Assembly (NCBI GenBank): GCA_900772445.1
Contig: CAAHEL010000028.1
Span: forward strand, 1 to 11,124
Direction of reading: 5' to 3'
DNA from: Bacilli bacterium
Lineage (GTDB): Bacteria; Bacillota_I; Bacilli_A; RF39; UBA660
DNA: 11,124 nt
The position numbers and the translations under genes were made by a program. Under the pieces are notes generated by a model. That model ran no database searches and was not told the DNA's origin. It saw only the letters and a program-made list of their open reading frames with translations. Of this stretch, positions 6,136 through 11,124 are shown one piece after another (the stretch's first letter is position 1; every line of letters starts with the position of its first letter).

Positions 6136-7562
6136 TATGCCTCCTTATTTAGGTTATTTGATAGGTATGGTTCGCGTTTTTTTAGTTTTTTTATTGGAAA
6201 TTTGATAATGCTATTTTTTAGTCCTTCTTTAAATGTTGGAGCAAGTGGTGTTAGATATGGTATTCCAAATGATTTTAGATTTGATAGTTTTATTAAAAAA
6301 CAGATTAATGTTAACATAACTCCAACAATTCCTAGGGTTGTGGCGCCAAGCATAAAGAATAGTCTATACCATCTTATGCCATTTATTATTTCTGGTTCAG
6401 TGAATGGTAATGCTGATATGGCGGTTAGTGATACGACAATTATCATAATTGGGGAAACTAATCCAGCATTTACTGCTGCTTCTCCTAGAATTAATGCTCC
6501 TACTATTGAAAGGGCACTACTACTAAAACTTGGTATTCTTAAATCACTTTCTCTTAATATTTCGAAGGATATTATCATAATTAATGTTTCAAAAAAGGCA
6601 GGGAATGGTACTGATTCTCTCTGGGAAGCAATGTTTATCAACAAGTCTGTTGGTAATATTTCTTGGTTAAATGTTGTTATTGCTATATATAATGCTGGTG
6701 TTAATAGGGAGATAAAGAATGCTATATATCTGATTATTCTGGTGAAACTTACGTTTATGCTTTTACCATATGGGTCTTCGGCACTTAAAAAGAAATCGTT
6801 TAAGACTGACGGTAATATTATGGCATATGGTGAACCATCTACTAGTATTGCTATTTTACCTCGTAGTAATGCTTTAGCAACTTTATCTGGTCTTTGGGTG
6901 GTAATTATTGTTGGAAATACTGATTTGTTTTCTTTTTCTATTAAGTTTTTGATATTTCCACTTGCAGTAATACCATCGATATCTATTTCTTTTAGTGATT
7001 TATCTACTTTATTAACTAATTCTTTTTTACATATACCATTTATATATAAAATAGTTGTTTTTGTTTTGGTATATGTACCTATGTCATTGTTGATAGTCCA
7101 AAGATTATTATCTTTAATTCTTCTTCTTACTAATCCGACATTGGTTTGTATTTCTTCAATAAATGAGTCTAGTGAACCTCTTAGGGTCGTTTCGGTGCTT
7201 GGCGGAGAGATGCTTCTTGATAATTCTTTTTTTGTTTCTAATGCTAGGTATTTGCTATTTTCAAAAATTATTATTGTAAAACCATTGTTTAAATAATAAC
7301 ATATGTCTTTGTAGGTAGTTATTTCTTTTACTTTGAAGTTATTAATATTATTGATTATTTCTTTATAGAGATTATTGTTTTTTTCATAACGATATGATAT
7401 TGAATCTAGACTTCTTATTATGAAATCACTTATTTGGTCGTTTCCTGTTAGTGATTCATTGTAGATTATATAGATTGTTTCGTTTTTTATTTTCTTTTCT
7501 CTATATATTATATCTGTTTCGTTATTTGTATCTATTTTTAATTTATTTATTATTTCATTCAT
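6135..7562 (-). CDS. Spore germination receptor A subunit, GerA family
   Basis: The 475-residue protein has the GerA family layout: a large soluble N-terminal region (1 to about 278), then a membrane domain (about 280-440), then a short basic tail. The soluble part contains the diagnostic segment LRGSLDSFIEEIQTNVGLVRRRI (127-149). The membrane part contains LLTPALYIAITTFNQEILPT, RESVPFPAFFE, FEILRESDLRIPS and GEAAVNAGLVSP, all strongly family-specific. A subunits form the oligomeric core of the germinant receptor in the spore inner membrane and have been proposed to act as an ion channel. The ATG at 7562 is preceded by GTGATAAT, an extended-type Shine-Dalgarno. It is the first gene of the A-C-B operon and divergent from the S41 protease. 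Presence of all three intact subunits implies an endospore-forming organism or one with recent sporulating ancestry. Confidence 0.94.
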   Translation of the reverse strand: MNEIINKLKIDTNNETDIIYREKKIKNETIYIIYNESLTGNDQISDFIIRSLDSISYRYEKNNNLYKEIINNINNFKVKEITTYKDICYYLNNGFTIIIFENSKYLALETKKELSRSISPPSTETTLRGSLDSFIEEIQTNVGLVRRRIKDNNLWTINNDIGTYTKTKTTILYINGICKKELVNKVDKSLKEIDIDGITASGNIKNLIEKENKSVFPTIITTQRPDKVAKALLRGKIAILVDGSPYAIILPSVLNDFFLSAEDPYGKSINVSFTRIIRYIAFFISLLTPALYIAITTFNQEILPTDLLINIASQRESVPFPAFFETLIMIISFEILRESDLRIPSFSSSALSIVGALILGEAAVNAGLVSPIMIIVVSLTAISALPFTEPEIINGIRWYRLFFMLGATTLGIVGVMLTLICFLIKLSNLKSFGIPYLTPLAPTFKEGLKNSIIKFPIKKLKKREPYLSNNLNKEA

Positions 7563-7719
7563 ATTATCACATACTTTCTATATTATTATTTGTAATATTG
7601 TTAATTCTATGTTAAAAAAATGTAATATTCTAGTAAAATATTATAATTATTTAAAAAAAGTGATATAATTAAATAGTGATATTTGGAAGAAAATAGAAAT
7701 ATGAAAGTGTGGTAATGAT
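7563..7719. promoter_or_regulatory. Divergent control region between gerA and the S41 protease gene
   Basis: This 157-base AT-rich region must hold both promoters. On the minus strand a TATAAT (7645-7640) could serve gerA but has no good -35, and I found no convincing forespore sigma-G/F pair. A nine-base direct repeat TGTAATATT occurs at 7591-7599 and 7621-7629, thirty bases apart, about three helical turns. A four-codon open frame (7701-7715) precedes the protease start and is probably just part of the Shine-Dalgarno region. Confidence 0.4.
7661..7669 (+). promoter_or_regulatory. Extended -10 promoter of the S41 protease gene
   Basis: TGA followed by TATAAT (7664-7669) forms an extended -10 element. 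The -35 position 17 bases upstream (7641-7646, TTATAA) is poor, as is usual when the TG extension is present. Transcription would start near 7676, about 44 bases before the ATG. Confidence 0.6.
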
Positions 7720-9141
7720 ATGAAGATAAAAAAAAATGAAGATATAAATAAAGAAGATGTAAATAAGAAAGATAATAAATTAAATAAAAATATTTTTAAA
7801 TTATTTAATAGAAATATAGATAAACATAAATATAAAGATAATAAGAAAGATAATAAAAGTAAAGATAAGATTAAGAGAGAAGATAAAGATAATAAGAAGA
7901 TTAAATTTAAGGAAAAAGTAGTTAGTTTTTTGAAGAGAATTAATTTCTTAAATAATGAAGAGAAGGCAAGTTATTCTTTTAAGGAAGTTGTTATTGTTAT
8001 GTTCTTTTCACTTGGACTTGGTTTTTTTACTTGTTTTTCATTTGTTAGAATATTTGAAAATGGTAAAGATTATAGAACTTTAAAGAAAGATTTATCTAAA
8101 TTAGTTGATACTTATTATGCAATTAAAGATAATTATTATGGTGAACTTGATAATGATGAATTAGTTGATGCCGCGATTAGAGGAATGGTTAGTGCGGTAG
8201 GAGATGCTTATACTAGTTATTCTGATATAACAAGTACAAATAATTTTATGCAAACTGTTGAGGGCGTTTATGAAGGTATAGGATGTACTGTTGCTGTTAA
8301 TAGTGAAGGTAATATTATTATTGTTGATATGTTTGAAGATAGTCCTTCTTCTAGAGCGGGATTAAAGGTTAATGATATAATTACTAAAATAGATGGAGAA
8401 GATTATGTTGGCAAATCTAGTACAGATGTAGCTAATTATATTAAAAATAATAATAATTCTGTTGTTAAACTTACTATATTAAGAGATGGTACGAAAATGG
8501 AATTTGATGTTAAGAGAGAGAAGATAGAAATTCCTTATGTTAGTGGTGAAATAATTAAAAATAATGATAAGAATGTTGGTTATATTGCAATTAGTTTGTT
8601 TTCTTCGGTTTCTAATAATCAGTTTAGGGAGAAATTAGAGGAACTAGAAAAAAAAGGAATTGATTCATTGGTAATAGATGTTAGAGGTAATAGTGGTGGA
8701 TATTTAAGTAGTGTTACTGATATAATGCAAATGTTTTTGAAAAAGGGTAGTGTTCTTTATCAACTTAAAGATGATTCTGGTGTAAAGGTAAGGAAAGATA
8801 CTACTAAGGAAAGTAGAAAATATCCAGTTGCGGTAATAGTTAATGGTGGTTCTGCTTCGGCATCTGAAATTCTTGCTTCGGCAATTAAGGAAAGTTATAA
8901 GGGATTTGTTGTGGGTACTAATACTTATGGTAAGGGAACAGTACAACAAACTACTAAACTTCCTGATGGTAGTATGGTAAAATATACTACACAAAATTGG
9001 TTAACTCCCAATGGTAATTGGATTAATGAAGTTGGTGTTGAACCTACTGATTATGTTGAATTAAGTGAATTATATAATGAAAATCCTGTTAGGGAAAATG
9101 ATAATCAATTAAATTGTGCTTTGGAATTAGTGACAAAATAA
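7720..9141 (+). CDS. Membrane-anchored C-terminal processing protease, PDZ + peptidase S41 (CtpA/CtpB type)
   Basis: The 473-residue protein has four parts. Residues 1-88 are a low-complexity tail dominated by Lys, Asp and Asn. Residues 89-112 form one membrane helix; positive charge on the tail predicts it is cytoplasmic and the enzyme extracellular. A PDZ domain spans about 180-265 (EGIGCTVAV...SPSSRAGLKVNDIITKIDG). The S41 protease core spans about 285-450. The catalytic serine is S380 in GGSASASEI, the lysine K405 in YGKGTVQQ, and Q409 four residues on; the 25-residue Ser-Lys spacing equals that of CtpB and Prc. C-terminal processing proteases trim extracytoplasmic proteins; CtpB acts in sporulation signalling in B. 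subtilis. Divergence from gerA makes a spore link possible but unproven. The ATG is preceded by GTGTGG/GGTAATGAT. It is monocistronic, ending at a hairpin. Confidence 0.93.
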   Translation: MKIKKNEDINKEDVNKKDNKLNKNIFKLFNRNIDKHKYKDNKKDNKSKDKIKREDKDNKKIKFKEKVVSFLKRINFLNNEEKASYSFKEVVIVMFFSLGLGFFTCFSFVRIFENGKDYRTLKKDLSKLVDTYYAIKDNYYGELDNDELVDAAIRGMVSAVGDAYTSYSDITSTNNFMQTVEGVYEGIGCTVAVNSEGNIIIVDMFEDSPSSRAGLKVNDIITKIDGEDYVGKSSTDVANYIKNNNNSVVKLTILRDGTKMEFDVKREKIEIPYVSGEIIKNNDKNVGYIAISLFSSVSNNQFREKLEELEKKGIDSLVIDVRGNSGGYLSSVTDIMQMFLKKGSVLYQLKDDSGVKVRKDTTKESRKYPVAVIVNGGSASASEILASAIKESYKGFVVGTNTYGKGTVQQTTKLPDGSMVKYTTQNWLTPNGNWINEVGVEPTDYVELSELYNENPVRENDNQLNCALELVTK

Positions 9142-9171
9142 AAGGATGGTAATTGTTAGTTACTATCCTTT
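9141..9171. terminator. Two-way intrinsic terminator between the S41 protease and sortase genes
   Basis: Bases 9141-9152 pair with 9160-9171 (12 bp with one G-T pair, seven-base loop TTGTTAG). A-rich sequence flanks the left side and a T-run the right. It overlaps the last base of the protease stop and lies just past the sortase stop (9177-9179), so it can end both convergent genes. Confidence 0.85.
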
Positions 9172-9176
9172 TTACT

Positions 9177-10214
9177 TTATCTATAATTTATTGATACCAT
9201 TTTTGCTTGTATTACAATTCTTTGGGTTCCTGTGTCATCGCAAGTAGATAATGTTAATATTTTATCGCTTTCTGTTGGGGTTATGCCAAAATCATAGATA
9301 CTTTTTGATTTCATTGCATTTAACCATTCTTGATAATTAGTATTTGTAAAATTTGTTTTTATATAATCTATAGTTGGGGTTGTTTTGTAAATTGAAAATA
9401 TTGTCCATATTGTGTTTGAAGTTGGTGTAGATATTTTTATGTATCTGTTATTTGGATTAGTGTACCAGTATGGTTTTAATGTTTCTGTTAATGAACCAAA
9501 CATTGTTTTATTGGTTAGATTATGAGCATATATAATAGTATTTTTATCAAAGTTATTAAAGTTTGCTCTAAAGTCAGCATATATCCAACCACCGGCATTT
9601 GCTGTTTTGTTAAAGGCGTGATTTAGGTAATATGTATTATTAGTAGTTTGTACTACTGGATAGTTTACTTTGGTATTATCTATTTTTATCCAGCCAACTG
9701 TATCGGGATTTTTTCTTAACAAATTATTAAAATCTACACTAATTAATGGTACATTTATGTAATCCCAATAATCATTTGGGTAATATACTTGTTGTTGATT
9801 TTGATTTGGAGTGGGATTTTCTTCATCTGGTGTATCTGTATTGGAATCTTGATTATTATTTGGAGGTGTTATTGTTTCTTCTTTTATGATGATATCGGTA
9901 TCGTTTTGTATTGTATCTGATAGGTATTTAAGTTTTAATTGTTGAACTGACCATCTACTAAGAATAAATACACAAACTAGATATACTGTTATGGAAAGTA
10001 CCATCATAAGTGGTAGTTTTTTTTGTTTGTTTGAGGTTAGTCTTTTTTCTTTTGGTGTAAATATTGTTTTTAATCCTATTATGAAATATTTTGGAAAGAT
10101 AATTATTGTAGTAATTAGTCCATAAAAGAAGTGTATAATAATGGAAATAATAATTTTAGGTAATTCTAGTAAACCTGTTAAAAAATAATGTAATATATTT
10201 TTGATATTATACAC
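9177..10214 (-). CDS. Class B sortase with extra N-terminal membrane region
   Basis: Sortases are membrane transpeptidases that attach surface proteins to the cell wall or polymerise pili. Numbered from the GTG at 10214, the catalytic His is H231 (IIYAHNLTNKTMFGSL), the Cys C325 (TLSTC) and the Arg R332 (GTQRIVIQAK). YPVVQTTNNTYYLNHAF and AGGWIYADFRANF are class B-like. Hydrophobic stretches at about 19-52 and 68-86 precede a Pro/Asn/Gln-rich linker (about 115-142) and the catalytic domain (150-345). The start is problematic: the GTG forms part of AAGGAGGTG and has no spacer from the Shine-Dalgarno. The next ATG is codon 70, inside a membrane helix. AUC at 10205-10203, eight bases after the Shine-Dalgarno, would give 342 residues. 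No LPXTG-type substrate gene is in the window. Monocistronic. Confidence 0.9.
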   Translation of the reverse strand: MYNIKNILHYFLTGLLELPKIIISIIIHFFYGLITTIIIFPKYFIIGLKTIFTPKEKRLTSNKQKKLPLMMVLSITVYLVCVFILSRWSVQQLKLKYLSDTIQNDTDIIIKEETITPPNNNQDSNTDTPDEENPTPNQNQQQVYYPNDYWDYINVPLISVDFNNLLRKNPDTVGWIKIDNTKVNYPVVQTTNNTYYLNHAFNKTANAGGWIYADFRANFNNFDKNTIIYAHNLTNKTMFGSLTETLKPYWYTNPNNRYIKISTPTSNTIWTIFSIYKTTPTIDYIKTNFTNTNYQEWLNAMKSKSIYDFGITPTESDKILTLSTCDDTGTQRIVIQAKMVSINYR

Positions 10215-10220
10215 CTCCTT
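10203..10220 (-). promoter_or_regulatory. Perfect Shine-Dalgarno with AUC at the normal start position (sortase)
   Basis: Minus strand 10220-10212 reads AAGGAGGTG, complementary to the 16S 3' end. Eight bases after AGGAGG, where an ATG is expected, stands ATC (10205-10203). In rbfA and gerA the same GTG is followed by five bases and then ATG; here by six and then ATC. The only listed start, GTG at 10214, coincides with the Shine-Dalgarno. Confidence 0.55.
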
Positions 10221-10231
10221 ATTCTAAAATC

Positions 10232-10240
10232 ATTATATCA
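10232..10240 (-). promoter_or_regulatory. Extended -10 promoter of the sortase gene
   Basis: On the minus strand TGA (10240-10238) plus TATAAT (10237-10232) makes an extended -10 element, with no good -35. The start of transcription is expected near 10225. That gives about 11 bases of leader to the GTG at 10214, or about 20 to the AUC at 10205. Confidence 0.65.
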
Positions 10241-10265
10241 CAAAATGTAAATTATTGATATAGTG

Positions 10266-10294
10266 TTGTTTAAAAAATAAAAATGTTGTATAAT
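10266..10294 (+). promoter_or_regulatory. Promoter of the NtdP-type phosphatase gene
   Basis: TTGTTT (10266-10271) and a perfect TATAAT (10289-10294) are 17 bases apart. The predicted start of transcription (about 10301) leaves a leader of roughly 19 bases before the GTG at 10320. Confidence 0.62.
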
Positions 10295-10319
10295 ACAATT
10301 ACGAAATGTGGTGAAATAA

Positions 10320-10862
10320 GTGGATAATATTAAAATAGGTGACAAATTAGAGATACATTGTTATAAACATAATGGTAAATTGCATAGACAATGGGATGAA
10401 GCGGTTGTTCTTGATATTAAAGATGATTATATTGTTTTTGGTAATAATAGAACGATTGTTGTAGATAGTGATGGAAAGGTATGGAGAACAAAGGAACCTG
10501 CAATTATGTTTTTCTTTAAAGATAGATGGTTTAATATAATTGGTCAGATTAAGGATTATGGTATTTATTTTTATTGTAATATTGCAACTCCGTTTTTAAT
10601 TGATGATAATGTAATTAAATATATTGATTATGATTTAGATTTGAGGGTATTTCCAAATGGCAGTTTTAAAATATTAGATAGAATGGAATATAAATATCAT
10701 AAAAAGCAAATGCATTATTCTAATAGGCTTGATTTTATTTTAAAATATGAACTTGGTAATTTAATAGATATGGTTAGATTAAAAGAGGAACCTTTTAATA
10801 AAGACACGATAGATTATTATCATAGGTTGTATGATGAGTTAATTAGTCAAAAAAAAGTGTAA
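10320..10862 (+). CDS. ntdP: DUF402-family nucleoside tri-/diphosphate phosphatase (YgaC/NtdP type)
   Basis: The 180-residue protein matches the length and layout of staphylococcal Ntdp and Bacillus YgaC, which hydrolyse nucleoside tri- and diphosphates with divalent metal (family knowledge). Visible signatures are WRTKEPAIMFFFKDRWFN (55-72), GIYFYCNIATPF (81-92), and the acidic metal-site run YIDYDLDLRV with D103, D105 and D107, then ILDRMEY with D120 and E123. A C-terminal helical segment (about 125-180) follows. The GTG start has GGTGA (10310-10314) five bases upstream, and no ATG lies nearby in frame. It is monocistronic and divergent from the sortase gene. No clear intrinsic terminator follows, so transcripts might run toward the rRNA promoter region. 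The cytoplasmic substrate in vivo is not readable from sequence. Confidence 0.88.
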   Translation: MDNIKIGDKLEIHCYKHNGKLHRQWDEAVVLDIKDDYIVFGNNRTIVVDSDGKVWRTKEPAIMFFFKDRWFNIIGQIKDYGIYFYCNIATPFLIDDNVIKYIDYDLDLRVFPNGSFKILDRMEYKYHKKQMHYSNRLDFILKYELGNLIDMVRLKEEPFNKDTIDYYHRLYDELISQKKV

Positions 10863-10976
10863 TCTTTTCTTTGATACTTCATATATTATTATGTAGGAAA
10901 AAATGATATAAAAATATTTGGAAAGTATGTTATATAATGATTATTTTACGAATATTTGTATAGAAAAATAAATATT

Positions 10977-11005
10977 AAAAAAAAGTCGACAAAAAATGAA
11001 AAAAA
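10977..11005 (+). promoter_or_regulatory. A-tract UP-like element upstream of the rRNA promoter
   Basis: Three A-tracts (10977-10984, 10991-10996, 10999-11005) lie immediately upstream of the -35 box. This resembles UP elements that bind the RNA polymerase alpha C-terminal domain at rRNA promoters. In a genome this AT-rich the match could be partly compositional. Confidence 0.4.
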
Positions 11006-11008
11006 GTG

Positions 11009-11037
11009 TTGACATACTTAGAAATATTTGTTATATT
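11009..11037 (+). promoter_or_regulatory. Strong rRNA operon promoter
   Basis: Perfect TTGACA (11009-11014), a 17-base spacer, and TATATT (11032-11037). The seventh base after the -10 box is G11044, so a GTP-initiated transcript is expected, as at B. subtilis rRNA promoters whose output tracks GTP level. The downstream boxA supports rRNA identity. Confidence 0.85.
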
Positions 11038-11042
11038 ATTAA

Positions 11043-11065
11043 TGCATCCGGAAAAAAGGGATGCA
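11043..11065 (+). other. Hairpin at the 5' end of the rRNA leader transcript
   Basis: TGCATCC (11043-11049) pairs with GGATGCA (11059-11065), a 7-bp perfect stem around a nine-base purine loop (GGAAAAAAG). No T-run follows, so it is not an intrinsic terminator. Its first pairs coincide with the predicted transcription start, so it would cap the primary transcript. Confidence 0.6.
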
Positions 11066-11077
11066 AAAGAGATAAAA

Positions 11078-11092
11078 AGTTCTTTGAAAACT
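11078..11092 (+). promoter_or_regulatory. boxA antitermination element of the rRNA leader
   Basis: AGTTCTTTGAAAACT matches the boxA region found ahead of 16S and 23S genes in Bacilli, recognised by NusB-NusE (S10). It lies about 35 bases after the predicted transcript start, followed by a GAGCAAAACG stretch also usual in this leader. The 16S gene itself is not within the window. Confidence 0.82.
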
Positions 11093-11124
11093 GAGCAAAA
11101 CGTCAATTTGAGTAGCAGGGAAAA

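Larger units (their letters stand above)
10863..11124 (+). other. Non-coding rRNA operon upstream region and leader (16S gene beyond the edge)
   Basis: These 262 bases contain no supportable open frame. The right half holds the A-tracts, promoter, start-site hairpin and boxA listed separately. The left half (10863-10976) is AT-rich with two isolated -10-like boxes, TGATATAAA (10904-10912) and TATAAT (10933-10938). Neither has a good -35, though one could be a second upstream rRNA promoter about 100 bases before the main one. The final GTAGCAGGGAAAA is probably part of the precursor stem. Confidence 0.7.

Noticed and set aside
6202..7296. A 364-codon open frame on the plus strand opposite gerA
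   Set aside because: It lies wholly antisense to a gene with strong GerA family motifs, has no plausible ribosome site and no recognisable domain. Long antisense frames are common opposite AT-rich genes.
7563..7660. A forespore sigma-G promoter for gerA (GAATA ... CATAGAA on the minus strand)
   Set aside because: The two boxes are only 14 bases apart and the second does not fit CATNNTA, so I could not support it despite the biological expectation.
7701..7715. A four-codon upstream open frame before the S41 gene as a regulatory leader peptide
   Set aside because: Too short to judge; the same ATGAAAGTG string precedes rbfA and looks like part of the Shine-Dalgarno region.
8704..8994. Minus-strand open frame opposite the S41 catalytic region
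   Set aside because: It is a shadow of the protease active-site coding region, with no ribosome site.
10986..10991. TCGACA as an extra -35 box in the rRNA upstream region
   Set aside because: The position 17 bases downstream holds the TTGACA of the main promoter, not a -10 box.
1..11124. Search for CRISPR arrays, insertion sequences, phage genes, toxin-antitoxin or defence genes
   Set aside because: No repeat-spacer periodicity, transposase motif, terminal inverted repeats or recognisable defence domain is visible. Base composition and stop usage are uniform, with no sign of a transferred island.

Overview
The window is very AT-rich, single-code bacterial chromosome from a low-GC Firmicute (class Bacilli in the broad sense). 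All twelve genes end in TAA, tryptophan is encoded by TGG, Shine-Dalgarno sites match a Bacillus-type anti-SD, and promoters are sigma-A-like. The gene families are Firmicute ones: a GerA-type spore germination receptor, a class B sortase, an NtdP-type nucleotide phosphatase and an L13-type leader. An uncultured gut lineage near Erysipelotrichales/RF39 would fit, but that placement is an inference from style, not proof.

Layout. 1-616: a minus-strand membrane protein with a C-terminal zinc ribbon, followed by a probable two-way terminator at the window edge. 636-708: divergent promoters. 731-2859: a tight plus-strand operon rbfA-nrnA-truB (ribosome maturation, nanoRNA/pAp turnover, tRNA pseudouridylation). 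2885-3873: a consensus promoter, a structured L13-type leader, then rplM-rpsI. 3884-3911: a two-way terminator shared with the convergent germination operon. 3900-7562 (minus): gerA-gerC-gerB, an ABC-type nutrient germinant receptor in A-C-B order. 7563-7719: a divergent control region. 7720-9141: a membrane-anchored PDZ/S41 protease with an unusual charged N-terminus. 9141-9171: a two-way terminator. 9177-10214 (minus): a class B sortase whose start codon is problematic. 10320-10862: NtdP-type phosphatase. 10863-11124: a strong rRNA-type promoter, a hairpin at the expected transcript start and a boxA antitermination element, so a ribosomal RNA operon very probably begins just past the window edge.

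Taken together this is mostly core translation machinery interleaved with cell-surface and spore-related genes. I see no mobile element, CRISPR array, phage gene or obvious new defence system. The observations most worth following are the sortase start (a perfect Shine-Dalgarno placed before AUC, with no ATG/GTG/TTG at normal spacing), the Lys/Asp/Asn-rich cytoplasmic tail of the S41 protease, which is divergent from the germination operon, and the rRNA leader architecture.
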